Assembly: GCF_022410535.1 (NCBI RefSeq)
Contig: NZ_JAKNBL010000022.1
Span: forward strand, 1 to 53,193
DNA length: 53,193 bases
Direction: 5' to 3'
DNA from: Pelotomaculum terephthalicicum JT
GTDB taxonomy: Bacteria > Bacillota > Desulfotomaculia > Desulfotomaculales > Pelotomaculaceae
A program made the position numbers and the translations under genes. Below the pieces are notes generated by a model. That model was not told the DNA's origin. It worked only from the letters and a program-made list of their open reading frames with translations, and searched no databases. Positions 31,935 to 40,880 of this stretch are shown in pieces (the stretch's first letter is position 1; each line of letters begins with the position of its first letter).

Positions 31935-33692
31935 TTAAGCCAACCCGTGTTTTTCCATTTTGTAATACAAACTCCTGACGGCAATACCGAGCAGGTTGGC
32001 GGCTTTTGTTTTATTGCCGTTAGTCCTTTGCAGGGTTTCCAGCAAAATATTTTTTTCGGTCATATCCAGCATGTTGCCGAGGCTTCCTTCCCAATGGATC
32101 TCTGTTGCCGGTTTGGGAAAACGGTTGTCTGCTGTTGAACGCTGCATAGACGTTCTTTTGATAATGAATTCCGGAACATGTCTCGATAAAATAATTTCTT
32201 CGTTTTTATCCATTTTGATGATTGTTCTTCCCACCATATTTTCGAGTTCTCTAATATTGCCCGGCCAATCGTAATTCATCAGTATTTTGAAAACAGCCGG
32301 GGATATTTTAGAGATTTTTCGTTTATACTCATGTTCAAGTTTTTTAACCAGGTGGGTTGTCAATAAGGGTATATCATCTTTGCGGACCCTGAGCGGCGGC
32401 ACGAAAATCGGCACAACATTCAGCCGGTAATACAAATCTTCACGAAAAGTACCTTCGCTGATCCTCTGTTCCAGATTAGCGTTGGTAGCGGCGATTATCC
32501 GTACGTTTACAGGTATCGGCCTGGTGCCGCCCACCCTGATGATCTCTTTTTCCTGCAGCACTCTGAGAATTTTTGCCTGCAAAGCGAGGTTCATATCACC
32601 GATTTCATCAAGAAAAATCGTGCCGTCGCTTGCATCCTCAAAGTAACCCTTTTTACCGCCCCGGATAGCCCCGGTGAAAGCCCCTTCTTCGTATCCGAAC
32701 AACTCGCTTTCCAACAATGACTCGGCAATTGCCACGCAGTTGACCCTGACAAAAGGTCCCTTGCTTCTGCCGCTGACATTGTGAATGGCATGGGCGAATA
32801 ACTCTTTGCCGGTGCCGCTCTCTCCCCGCAAAAGCACGGTGGCGGGAGTGTCGGAAGCGTGTCTGGCCTGGGCTATGGCCGCCTGAATCGGCTCACTATT
32901 GCCAATAATGTCGTCAAAAGTATATTTGGCCTGCAAGCGCCGGATTAATTTTTTGACATTAGCCAATTCTTCCGACAAGTGCATTATTTCCGTAATATCA
33001 TGTATTACCCCGACACTTCCCCGCAGTATGCCGTCCATAATTATTGGAGCTACGTTTACCACGACTTCTTTTTTCATCGGCCCCATTTTAAGCCTGACCC
33101 CGCGCACCAGCTGCCTGGTTTGCAGCACCTTCAGGTGCATGCTTTCCCCTTCGGTCACCGCTACCGAAGCAGGTTTGTTGATCACGTCCGCCTCCGTGAG
33201 ACCGGTAATTTTCGTGTAGGCGGGGTTGATTAAAATACCGTTTCCTTTTTCGTTGACCACTGTTATAGCGTCTTCAGTCGCGTAAAGAATGGCTTCCAGC
33301 AGGGACCTTGTTTCTTTTAATTCTGCAACCTGCCTCTCCAGGCTTCTTAATGAAGTGATATCGCCCATGATTGCTGCCGCGCCGGTTATTTTTCCTTGCC
33401 TGTCTTTCAGTGGGATAAAGCTTGCAACAATGGTGAGATCTCCGCTCCGCAATTGGTGGTTAAGCTCGGCAGTGCCTGTTTGCAGCACGGTCTGCAGCAT
33501 TTGTGGCAGGGCGGGAACCGGAAAATCGTCTGCCAACGGTTTGCCCAGCACGTCGGCCGCCTTTAAGCCGGTGGTTTTCTCAGCCGCCTGATTGAATAAA
33601 GTAACCATGCAGGTTTTGTTTACCGCAACTAGAGCATCGTTAGAAGCGTCAAGAATTGCTTCATATGTCGCATGAGTGTTTTTACTTTGCAT
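31935..33692 (-). CDS. PAS-PAS sigma-54-dependent transcriptional activator
   Basis: The protein has 585 residues: PAS domain 1 (about 5-115), PAS domain 2 (about 125-235), AAA+ domain (about 255-490) and Fis-type HTH (about 540-583, [20 protein letters not shown]). The Walker A GESGTGKE near 290 and the sigma-54 contact loop GAFTGA near 340 are intact. It should activate genes with -24/-12 promoters in response to a small molecule or redox signal sensed by the PAS domains. GAGGTGATC precedes the ATG. The nearest strong target is the GNAT promoter just downstream, and a weaker match stands before the divergent sirtuin-like gene. Confidence 0.93.
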   Translation of the reverse strand: MQSKNTHATYEAILDASNDALVAVNKTCMVTLFNQAAEKTTGLKAADVLGKPLADDFPVPALPQMLQTVLQTGTAELNHQLRSGDLTIVASFIPLKDRQGKITGAAAIMGDITSLRSLERQVAELKETRSLLEAILYATEDAITVVNEKGNGILINPAYTKITGLTEADVINKPASVAVTEGESMHLKVLQTRQLVRGVRLKMGPMKKEVVVNVAPIIMDGILRGSVGVIHDITEIMHLSEELANVKKLIRRLQAKYTFDDIIGNSEPIQAAIAQARHASDTPATVLLRGESGTGKELFAHAIHNVSGRSKGPFVRVNCVAIAESLLESELFGYEEGAFTGAIRGGKKGYFEDASDGTIFLDEIGDMNLALQAKILRVLQEKEIIRVGGTRPIPVNVRIIAATNANLEQRISEGTFREDLYYRLNVVPIFVPPLRVRKDDIPLLTTHLVKKLEHEYKRKISKISPAVFKILMNYDWPGNIRELENMVGRTIIKMDKNEEIILSRHVPEFIIKRTSMQRSTADNRFPKPATEIHWEGSLGNMLDMTEKNILLETLQRTNGNKTKAANLLGIAVRSLYYKMEKHGLA

Positions 33693-33887
33693 GGGATCAC
33701 CTCGCAGATATTTATTCTACAATTGTGTGAAAGATCCTGCATGGTTTTCTGTTAAATGATGATATTACTCCACATAAGTGCACCAATCCCGGGCCAGGCT
33801 ATTCACGAGATTCTTTCATGACTGTCCTGAACAAATATATTGCAACGGATTCAATTGAACTGAGTTAGAATATGAGATTTCACTCCG

Positions 33888-33904
33888 TGGCACAAATTCG
33901 GCAA
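33888..33904 (+). promoter_or_regulatory. Possible sigma-54 promoter before the sirtuin-like gene
   Basis: TGGCACAAATTCGGCAA has GG (33889-33890) and GC (33901-33902) 10 bp apart and a perfect -24 half, but its -12 half is CGGCA rather than TTGCA. A TATAAT at about 33914 offers a sigma-A alternative. Confidence 0.4.
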
Positions 33905-33960
33905 TTATGGGTTATAATGAATATATCATTAAATATCATTTATTATTTAGGAGATTTCTT

Positions 33961-34932
33961 GTGAATACTGTTTACGTTTTTGGAGCGGGAGCGTCGGCCG
34001 CGGAGGGCGCGCCGGTGCTGCACGATTTTCTCAAAATAGCCTTTAAGTTTTTTAAGGAAGAGCATTATAGTACTGAGCTGGATGTTGTTTGGGAGTTTCT
34101 TGAGCATTTTAATGGTTCCGGGGAGGTACTAAGCCATTCCGGTGAACTTGAAGATTTTCCCGGCTTGGAAGAAATATTCAATATTGTTGACTGGTCCCTG
34201 CTGCAAAACCAGGCGTTTTCAATCAGGTTTCCGAGAGCGCGGTTGCATGAACTGAAAACGGCTTTGGTAAAATTAATCAGCATGACTCTTGACAAGTCAC
34301 TTCCCTCATACAACGGCATGCATCAGTCTTTTGTGGCTGAGGTAATCAGGGGTGGGGAAGAGATCCCGACTTTCATCTCTCTTAATTACGATATTGTTCT
34401 TGACAATGCCATCCGAGCCACCGGTTATGAACCGGAATACGGTTTCTATGGCAACCATCTGAATCACATGGATCATTGCCGGAAAATACCTCTCTACAAG
34501 CTGCACGGTTCCTTGAACTGGTCATTTTGTCCCCTTTGCGGAGAAATTTCCGAACATAATGAAAAAGTTGCGCACCTCCTCTTCAAAGACAAGTATTCAA
34601 TTGCCTGCCTGAACTGCGGGAGTGATAGTTCTCAGGCAATAATTATTGCTCCGACTCTTTATAAATCTTATAATATCAGCAGATTGCAGAATGTTTGGGA
34701 TTGCGCGGTAAAGTCCATAAGCCTGTCCGACCGGTTGGTTTTTGTCGGTTATTCGCTTGCTCCGGCTGATACTTCAATAATAACGACGATAAAAAGGGCG
34801 CTTAACATAATAAATAAAGAGCGTGAGATAGTGGTAATCAACCCGAATGAACAGGCATGCCGCAGGTATAAGCAGATCTTTGGAAAGAACTGCCGGGTGC
34901 TGTGCCATAAATTTACCGGGGAGCATATATAA
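33961..34932 (+). CDS. SIR2-like NAD-binding protein with zinc ribbon
   Basis: The GTG at 33961 follows AGGAG and gives 323 residues. Sirtuin-fold marks are present: VFGAGASAAEGAP at the start (NAD loop), SLNYDIVLDNA (the N-D pair), KLHGSLNW with the histidine of the sirtuin active site, and two zinc CXXC pairs (CPLCGE, CLNCGS). The late FVGYSLAPADTSI segment resembles the SIR2_2 group. Members may be NAD-dependent deacylases or NAD-consuming defence enzymes; the zinc ribbon after LHG favours the deacylase-like layout. It is divergent from the sigma-54 activator and close to GNAT and acs, and is followed by an HPt gene 23 bp on. Confidence 0.75.
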   Translation: MNTVYVFGAGASAAEGAPVLHDFLKIAFKFFKEEHYSTELDVVWEFLEHFNGSGEVLSHSGELEDFPGLEEIFNIVDWSLLQNQAFSIRFPRARLHELKTALVKLISMTLDKSLPSYNGMHQSFVAEVIRGGEEIPTFISLNYDIVLDNAIRATGYEPEYGFYGNHLNHMDHCRKIPLYKLHGSLNWSFCPLCGEISEHNEKVAHLLFKDKYSIACLNCGSDSSQAIIIAPTLYKSYNISRLQNVWDCAVKSISLSDRLVFVGYSLAPADTSIITTIKRALNIINKEREIVVINPNEQACRRYKQIFGKNCRVLCHKFTGEHI

Positions 34933-34955
34933 AATATGAAAGGAAATAAAAGACC

Positions 34956-35273
34956 TTGAATAATGAATTTAATAAAAAGATTATTGTGCGTGTGGATAAG
35001 GACCTTGCTGAAATTATTCCAGTTTTTCTGGAGAACAGGCAGAAAGACTGCAAATCTATAAAGGAGGCTTTAGAAAAGGGGGATTATGAGACCATCCGGA
35101 TTTTAGGCCACAGTATGAAAGGAGTTGGCGGCGGCTATGGCTTTGACGCCGTCACTGATTTAGGAGCCTCCATAGAACAAGCCGCAAAGAATAAGGATGC
35201 GGCGGAAATAAACAATCTGATTGATGAATTGATGACATACCTTGACCGGGTTGAGGTTGTTTTCGTAGATTAG
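34956..35273 (+). CDS. HPt (histidine phosphotransfer) domain protein
   Basis: The protein has 105 residues from the TTG at 34956 (AGGAAA upstream). The four-helix HPt motif is clear: IRILGHSMKGVGGGYGFDAVTDLG, with the phosphorylatable His near residue 52. A final segment ends TYLDRVEVVFVD. HPt proteins pass phosphoryl groups between receiver domains; no hybrid kinase or receiver is encoded beside it, so its partners must be elsewhere. The 23-bp gap and shared terminator put it in one operon with the sirtuin-like gene, which is an unusual pairing. Confidence 0.85.
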   Translation: MNNEFNKKIIVRVDKDLAEIIPVFLENRQKDCKSIKEALEKGDYETIRILGHSMKGVGGGYGFDAVTDLGASIEQAAKNKDAAEINNLIDELMTYLDRVEVVFVD

Positions 35274-35340
35274 TAGATTAAATATTATTATGGTTATGGA
35301 TGGGTTTAATTAGGGATTTCTAGTATTCCCTGTCAAATCG

Positions 35341-35378
35341 AGGCGCAGGATGCGTATGTATACCGCGCCTTTTTTATT
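35341..35378 (+). terminator. Terminator of the SIR2-HPt operon
   Basis: AGGCGC (35341-35346) pairs with GCGCCT (35365-35370), followed by TTTTTATTTT. Confidence 0.8.
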
Positions 35379-35488
35379 TTGGCATTTGTCGTCAAAATAA
35401 TCTAAGGAAGGAATTGCTGGAGTTTAAGGGTGGAAGAATATGATTACCTGATTGATTCGGACATCTAATAATAGGGTGGTAAATGTGT

Positions 35489-38176
35489 ATGAATCCATAT
35501 GTGCTTGATTTTCAGGAGATCGATAAAACAAAGCTCATAGTGGCCGGAGGTAAAGGCGCCAATCTGGGGGAACTATCCAGGATTGAGGGAATAAGGGTGC
35601 CGGAAGGCTTTTGTGTCACCACCGAAGCGTATAAAAGAATAATTGGGCATAACGAGGAGTTTCATGCACTGCTGGAGCAACTGTCGTTAATAAAGTTGGA
35701 AGATCGGGAAAGAATTACTGAAATCAGCGGAAAGATTCGCGGGGTTATCGAAAGGATATCCATTGCAAAGGATATAGAAGAAGAGGTCGCGCGCCATCTC
35801 TTAAAGCTTGGGGGAAAAAACGCCTATGCCGTACGTTCCAGCGCCACGGCCGAGGACCTGCCCCTGGCCTCCTTTGCCGGGCAGCAGGACACCTATTTAA
35901 ATATCAAAGGAAAAGATGCCATCCTGCAGCATATCAGCAAGTGCTGGGCCTCGCTGTTTACCGACCGGGCAGTGATCTACCGCATGCAAAACGGCTTCGA
36001 GCACCGCAAGGTCTATCTGGCTGTGGTCATCCAGCGCATGGTTTTCCCAGAGGCGGCGGGGATTATGTTTACCGCCGATCCTGTCACATCAAACAGGAAG
36101 GTGCTGTCCATCGACGCCAGCTTCGGGCTTGGCGAGGCGCTGGTCTCCGGCTTGGTGAATGCCGATATCTACAAAGTGCGGGAAGGCAGGATCGTGAATA
36201 AGAAAATATCCAGCAAGAAACTGGCCGTCTATGCGTTAAAAGAAGGCGGCATTGAGGAACGGGAGATCGACGCCGAACAGCAGAACAGGCAGACGCTGAC
36301 CGATGAGCAGATTTTGCAGCTTGAAGAGCTGGGCCGAAGGATCGAGGCCTATTTTGCCTGCCCGCAGGACATTGAATGGTGCATTAGCCGGGGACATTCC
36401 TCCGGCCCCGGAGCCAGTCTCCCAAATGAGGTCCGTCCCCTTTCATCCGGACATGAGTTCTATATTGTGCAGAGCCGCCCCATCACCACCTTATACCCCA
36501 TACCGGAAGTGAACGATGAGAAAAACCATGTGTTTATGTCTCTGGGCCACCAGCAGATGATGACGGAAGCCATAAAACCATTAGGTATTTCTTTTTTTCA
36601 GTTATTGGGGTCTGATGAGGTCCCCCTGGGTCAGGCCGGCGGAAGGCTGTTCTTCGATCTGGCCCATGATTTGGCTTCTCCCCTGGGGCGAAAAATAGTG
36701 CTCAGCACTATGGGCAGAAACGACCCTCTTACGCATAACGCTATCTTGAGTCTAATGAAGCGGAAGGATTATATAAAATCATTGGCGCGCGGAAAGAGAT
36801 ACATCAGGATGGGTACAGAGTATTTCTCCTGGGCGCTACCCATTCAGGCTATAAAGATCTACCGCCAAAACGACCCGGCCGTAGTGCAAACGCTAATGTC
36901 TCGCCATGAGGCGTCTATCAGAGAGCTGCGGCGCAGGATCGCAGGCCTGTCTGGAGATGAACTGTTTGCCTTTATTATAGAGGATCACAAGGAACTAAAG
37001 AAAGTTATGTATAATGCACGAAGCCTGGCTGTAATTATGGTCGGGTTATATGCCGCAAACTGGATCAATAAGAAAATGGAAAAGTGGCTGGGTGAAAAAA
37101 GTGCAGCCGACACCCTTTCCCAATCGGTAGCCAACAATGTCACGTCCGAAATGGGGTTGGCCTTATTGGATGTAGCTGATGCAGTCCGGCAATATCCCGC
37201 AGTGATGGAATATTTTCATCATGCCCATGACAAGACCTTTTTTGAGGATTTGGCCTCACTGGAAGGCGGCGATGCTGTCAGTGGCTCCATGCGGGATTTT
37301 CTTGATAAATACGGCATGCGCTGTTCCGGAGAGATCGATATCACCAGGCCGCGCTGGAGTGAGCGGCCGACCGCGCTTGTGCCTATGATTCTCAGCAATA
37401 TCAAAAACTTTGCGCCTGATGCTCATAGGGTTATTTTCGAGAAGGGACGGCTGGAAGCAGAGCTTAAGGAGCGGGACCTGTTAAGACGCCTGGAGCGGCT
37501 GCCCGGCGGCAGACAAAAGGTTAAAAAGTCAAAGCGGATGATTAGCATTTTGCGCAATCTCATCGGCTACCGGGAATATCCCAAATACACTTTCATTCAA
37601 CGCTACCATATTTATAAACAGGCCCTGCTGAAGGAGGCTGATTTGCTGGTGCGAAAGAGTGTCATTAGAAAAGAGGAGGATATCTATTATCTTACCTATC
37701 AGGAACTCCGGGAAGTTGTCCGCACCAATAAGCTGGATTACCACATTATTAACAGCAGAAAAGAGGCGTACGAGACATATGAAAAACTGACCCCGCCCCG
37801 GATGATTACATCCGAGGGCGAAGTGATATCCGGTGAATATGACACCAGCAATATCCCCCAGGGTGCCTTGGCGGGCGTACCGGTTTCAACCGGTGTCATT
37901 GAAGGGTACGCGCGGGTCGTTTTAAAAATGGAAGACGCTCATATGGAAGAAAATGATATTCTGGTCACCGCGTTCACTGATCCCAGTTGGACCCCGCTGT
38001 TTGTATCCATCAAAGGTTTGGTAACCGAAGTTGGGGGACTGATGACCCATGGCGCCGTTATTGCGCGGGAATACGGCATTCCGGCAGTTGTGGGCGTGGA
38101 AAACGCCACGAAGCTAATCAAAAACGGACAGAAAATCCGGGTGAACGGTACGGAAGGGTATGTGGCAACACTGTAA
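35489..38176 (+). CDS. rph: Rifampicin phosphotransferase-like (PEP-synthase-related) enzyme
   Basis: The ATG at 35489 has better spacing from GGGTGGT than that at 35483. The 895-residue protein has an ATP-grasp domain (about 1-330: GGKGANLGELSRIEG, AVRSSATAEDLP, ASFGLGEALVSG, QDIEWC). A large central helical domain follows (about 350-770), and the swivelling phosphohistidine domain is at the very C-terminus (GGLMTHGAVIARE, His854). That order marks the rifamycin phosphotransferase class rather than true PEP synthase, which ends in a TIM barrel. It inactivates rifamycins using ATP. After IEWCISR there are about 19 extra residues absent from the family, flanked by GGACAT repeats (36392-36454). 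Confidence 0.85.
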   Translation: MNPYVLDFQEIDKTKLIVAGGKGANLGELSRIEGIRVPEGFCVTTEAYKRIIGHNEEFHALLEQLSLIKLEDRERITEISGKIRGVIERISIAKDIEEEVARHLLKLGGKNAYAVRSSATAEDLPLASFAGQQDTYLNIKGKDAILQHISKCWASLFTDRAVIYRMQNGFEHRKVYLAVVIQRMVFPEAAGIMFTADPVTSNRKVLSIDASFGLGEALVSGLVNADIYKVREGRIVNKKISSKKLAVYALKEGGIEEREIDAEQQNRQTLTDEQILQLEELGRRIEAYFACPQDIEWCISRGHSSGPGASLPNEVRPLSSGHEFYIVQSRPITTLYPIPEVNDEKNHVFMSLGHQQMMTEAIKPLGISFFQLLGSDEVPLGQAGGRLFFDLAHDLASPLGRKIVLSTMGRNDPLTHNAILSLMKRKDYIKSLARGKRYIRMGTEYFSWALPIQAIKIYRQNDPAVVQTLMSRHEASIRELRRRIAGLSGDELFAFIIEDHKELKKVMYNARSLAVIMVGLYAANWINKKMEKWLGEKSAADTLSQSVANNVTSEMGLALLDVADAVRQYPAVMEYFHHAHDKTFFEDLASLEGGDAVSGSMRDFLDKYGMRCSGEIDITRPRWSERPTALVPMILSNIKNFAPDAHRVIFEKGRLEAELKERDLLRRLERLPGGRQKVKKSKRMISILRNLIGYREYPKYTFIQRYHIYKQALLKEADLLVRKSVIRKEEDIYYLTYQELREVVRTNKLDYHIINSRKEAYETYEKLTPPRMITSEGEVISGEYDTSNIPQGALAGVPVSTGVIEGYARVVLKMEDAHMEENDILVTAFTDPSWTPLFVSIKGLVTEVGGLMTHGAVIAREYGIPAVVGVENATKLIKNGQKIRVNGTEGYVATL

Positions 38177-38196
38177 CAAAATCAAAATGAATCTAG

Positions 38197-38250
38197 GTAA
38201 ACGGCACGGAAGGGTATGGCGAATCCTATAACCTGTGCCGTTTACTTTTT
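38197..38250 (+). terminator. Strong terminator after rph
   Basis: GTAAACGGCAC (38197-38207) and GTGCCGTTTAC (38235-38245) form a perfect 11-bp stem, followed by TTTTT. The left arm and the loop repeat the last coding codons of rph (VNGTEGY). The convergent GH57 gene ends at 38249. Confidence 0.9.
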
Positions 38251-39865
38251 ATAATGAAGCAGCTTTGGGAAGCTCGTTTGTGTTGGTGTACCAGCTATAA
38301 TCAAGGTCCGGGAAAATATTGTTTCTGTATTCCAGGTTGCCAAGGTATCCTTCGTCAATATAATTACCCTTAATTTCTTTTTGCAGCCGGAAAAAATTCA
38401 ACAAGTGATTTTTGGTGCGTTTGACGGCATATTCAACCATGGTCCCGGTACTCATGATGAAGGCCCAATCGCTGCTTTGCGCCAGAAGAAGTTCGCGGGC
38501 CGCCTGATTTAACGCCCGCCGGTACAACCCTCCGGCATTGCTGTGTTGACTGGCGAGTGATATCATCATTTCGGACGCCATGTGCAAGTGCCGGTAGATC
38601 CAATCATTGGAACCGCACAGCCATACTTCGTGATAGCCTTTGTTGCCCCAGCTGGAAGAACAAGGTGTGGCCACCTGATTGCAGGGAAAATTCCGCAGGT
38701 AGTCGCTTGGCGTGGCCATTTCAACGACATCCTGATCGAAGGCTGTTTTACGGATGAGATAATCGAGCCATTTAGGCCCTTCAAACCACCAGTGCCCAAA
38801 AAGCTCGGCGTCGTAAGGCGCTACAATGATGGGCGGCCTGTCCATCAAATTGGATAGGTGGTATATTTGATGCTGACGGTTAAACATAAAGTTGCCCGCG
38901 TGTAAAGCTGCTTTTTCATCAGCCTGCCTGGGATTATAAGGCTGTTTTTGACTTAAATCCACCTTGCCGGTAATTTTGTAATATTTAATGCCGGTGTGAA
39001 CCCTGATCCCGTCCGGGTGGATGTAAGGGCCAATATAATCAAGTCCGAGGTCGAAGCCAATGTCCCGGTAGAATTCGCGGTAGTCAAAGTCGCCGGGGTA
39101 GCCCTCCTGAGTGCTCCAGACTTGTTTGGATGATTCAATATCCCTGCCGAAGGCGGCAACTCCGGACGGACAATATATCGGCGCGAAAATACCAAAACGC
39201 GGTCTGTGTGAAGCGTAGAGCACCCCGTGCGAGTCGGTGAAGAAGAATTTTAAGCCGCATTCTTTTAATATTTCGTCAAGGCCGGGAGCAAAAGCGCATT
39301 CAGGCAGCCAGACTCCCGCCGGCGGCCGGCCCAAATGGCGGGTGTGCAAGTCAACGGCGGTTTTGATCTGGCCCCTGATCGCCTCCGGATAAATCATCAT
39401 AAACGGCAAATAGCCGTGCGTGGCCGCGCAGGTGATGATTTCAATTCTTCCTTGGTCTTGGAAATTTTTAAAAGCAGTAACTAAATTGCGGTTATAGCGG
39501 TCACAAAAAGTAAACATAGCCTCGTGGAAGCGTTTTTTGTACATTAGCGCGGTCTCGTGGAAGGGGCCGCCGTATGTGCGGCCTTCCTCTTTATCCGCCA
39601 GTTCGATAAGTTTTTCTAAATGCCGAACATAACGCTCCTGGAGGAGCGGGTCTGTAAACATTGAGATTAGGGTTGGAGATAGAGTTAGGGTTACCCTGAA
39701 CTTGACATTATCTTCAATAAGTCGTTCAAAAACTTGAATTAATGGAATATATGTTTCTGTGATAGCTTCGTAAAGCCATTTTTCCTCCAAGAAATTTTCA
39801 TGTTCAGGGTGGCGTACAAAAGGCAGGTGCGCGTGCAATACTAAACAAAGATAACCTCTGGGCAT
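38249..39865 (-). CDS. GH57 family 1,4-alpha-glucan branching enzyme
   Basis: The 538-residue GH57 enzyme has an N-terminal HAHLPFVRHPE, the nucleophile Glu189 in VWLPECAF and the acid Asp352 in APYDAELFGHWW. A C-terminal DUF1957-like helical domain follows (SSWGNKGYHEVW and the RQLH-type helices). Sequence and length fit the branching enzymes of this family, which put alpha-1,6 branches into glycogen. It is the second gene of a unit with the DUF4912 protein, 54 bp upstream, a pairing frequently seen with GH57 genes. No glycogen synthase is in the window. Cytoplasmic. Confidence 0.88.
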   Translation of the reverse strand: MPRGYLCLVLHAHLPFVRHPEHENFLEEKWLYEAITETYIPLIQVFERLIEDNVKFRVTLTLSPTLISMFTDPLLQERYVRHLEKLIELADKEEGRTYGGPFHETALMYKKRFHEAMFTFCDRYNRNLVTAFKNFQDQGRIEIITCAATHGYLPFMMIYPEAIRGQIKTAVDLHTRHLGRPPAGVWLPECAFAPGLDEILKECGLKFFFTDSHGVLYASHRPRFGIFAPIYCPSGVAAFGRDIESSKQVWSTQEGYPGDFDYREFYRDIGFDLGLDYIGPYIHPDGIRVHTGIKYYKITGKVDLSQKQPYNPRQADEKAALHAGNFMFNRQHQIYHLSNLMDRPPIIVAPYDAELFGHWWFEGPKWLDYLIRKTAFDQDVVEMATPSDYLRNFPCNQVATPCSSSWGNKGYHEVWLCGSNDWIYRHLHMASEMMISLASQHSNAGGLYRRALNQAARELLLAQSSDWAFIMSTGTMVEYAVKRTKNHLLNFFRLQKEIKGNYIDEGYLGNLEYRNNIFPDLDYSWYTNTNELPKAASL

Positions 39866-39919
39866 TGATATGCTCCTTTCACATTTAACGATATTCGTAC
39901 ATGAAATAGTTTTTTTATT

Positions 39920-40654
39920 TTATTTTTCCTGTTTAAAACCCGGTGAGCTTATGCCAAGGGGTAAGCCAGCCGAGCGCATGGCCAGTTCTTCGACAATCAT
40001 TGGTGAACCGACGCCAAATTGAAACTTGCCGATAGTACGGTACAGACCTTCAATCCACATCCATTCTTCGTCCAGGCGATCGGAAAGAGAAGCCCGCGGA
40101 GTGGTGACAGCGTTGGATCTCAATAAAGTAATAAAACGGCCGTCCGGAAACATTCTGCCCAGGTCCACGCAGAATGAACGGTCTGGTTCCCCCACCTGAA
40201 CGTACCAGTTATCTGTGCTTTCACTAATATGGATGTCTGTATAGCCGAGCGCGTTTTTACCGTTGAAGTCGATACCTGTTATATCATATACTCTTAAAAC
40301 CGGGTGTGTTGTCGACCATGCCTCCAGCCCGTAATGATTAGCAAATTCATCTTGTTTGGTTGCGGTGAGCTCCCAATAAGCAAAAAGCCAGTGCGGATCG
40401 CGTGCGAGAAGAACCATCCTGTCTATACCGTAATAATGAGGCAGTTCAGGCTCCGGTAGACACTGGAGTTGCTGCGCGGATAAATCAGCCGGTGGTAGAC
40501 TCAACCCTTCGGCAAACTCCTCATTAAACAAAGGAGGCGACGGGTTTTCATATTCATTTTTTTTGACGCTGCGGCTGCGTCTTAATGGCCATAAAAAAAT
40601 AACTGCCGCTGCCAGTATTACAACTAAAAAAAGCAATGGAAACAAAACATTCAT
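39920..40654 (-). CDS. DUF4912 membrane-anchored protein
   Basis: The ATG at 40654 follows GGGGGGA. The 244-residue protein has one N-terminal membrane segment (VLFPLLFLVVILAAAVIFLW), a basic stop-transfer (RRSRSVKK) and a linker. The DUF4912 core begins LPHYYGIDRMVLLARDPHWLFAYWELT and later has VQVGEPDRSFCVDLGRMFPDG. The core resembles carbohydrate-binding beta-sandwiches. Its partner downstream is a GH57 branching enzyme, so a role in holding glycogen or the enzyme near the membrane is plausible but unproven. A weak sigma-54-like sequence lies 170 bp upstream. Confidence 0.8.
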   Translation of the reverse strand: MNVLFPLLFLVVILAAAVIFLWPLRRSRSVKKNEYENPSPPLFNEEFAEGLSLPPADLSAQQLQCLPEPELPHYYGIDRMVLLARDPHWLFAYWELTATKQDEFANHYGLEAWSTTHPVLRVYDITGIDFNGKNALGYTDIHISESTDNWYVQVGEPDRSFCVDLGRMFPDGRFITLLRSNAVTTPRASLSDRLDEEWMWIEGLYRTIGKFQFGVGSPMIVEELAMRSAGLPLGISSPGFKQEK

Positions 40655-40823
40655 TGATTTTTGTCCCCCCATTAAAAATAATAAGCCTTGCAAAAGCTTT
40701 GTAACATTATAAAATTAATCTGAAAGCTTTTTTTATTATTACCCGGATGAAAAAGGTTTATTTACGATCTTTAAAGCTTAAAATAATTTTTAAATTACAA
40801 TTTAGCATAAGCAATGGCAATTG

Positions 40824-40840
40824 TTGCAGAGCTTGTGCCA
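40824..40840 (-). promoter_or_regulatory. Weak sigma-54-like sequence before DUF4912-GH57
   Basis: On the minus strand TGGCACAAGCTCTGCAA has GG and GC 10 bp apart, a perfect -24 half and CTGCA at -12. The leader to the DUF4912 start would be about 160 nt. Could be chance. Confidence 0.25.
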
Positions 40841-40880
40841 AAGTCTTGGCGACATTAAAAATCAAGGGGGGGGCTGTTTT

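Noticed and set aside
34001-34932. SIR2-like protein as part of a phage-defence system
   Set aside because: No effector, NLR, Argonaute or nuclease partner is nearby; the context is acetate metabolism and regulation. The NADase possibility is noted but not called.
35489-38176. Calling this gene PEP synthase (ppsA)
   Set aside because: The phosphohistidine domain is at the extreme C-terminus and no PEP-utilising TIM barrel follows; this layout and the sequence fit rifampicin phosphotransferases.
39660-39705. Telomere-like TTAGGGTT repeats
   Set aside because: They encode TLTLSPTLIS within the GH57 catalytic domain; the pattern follows from the codons.
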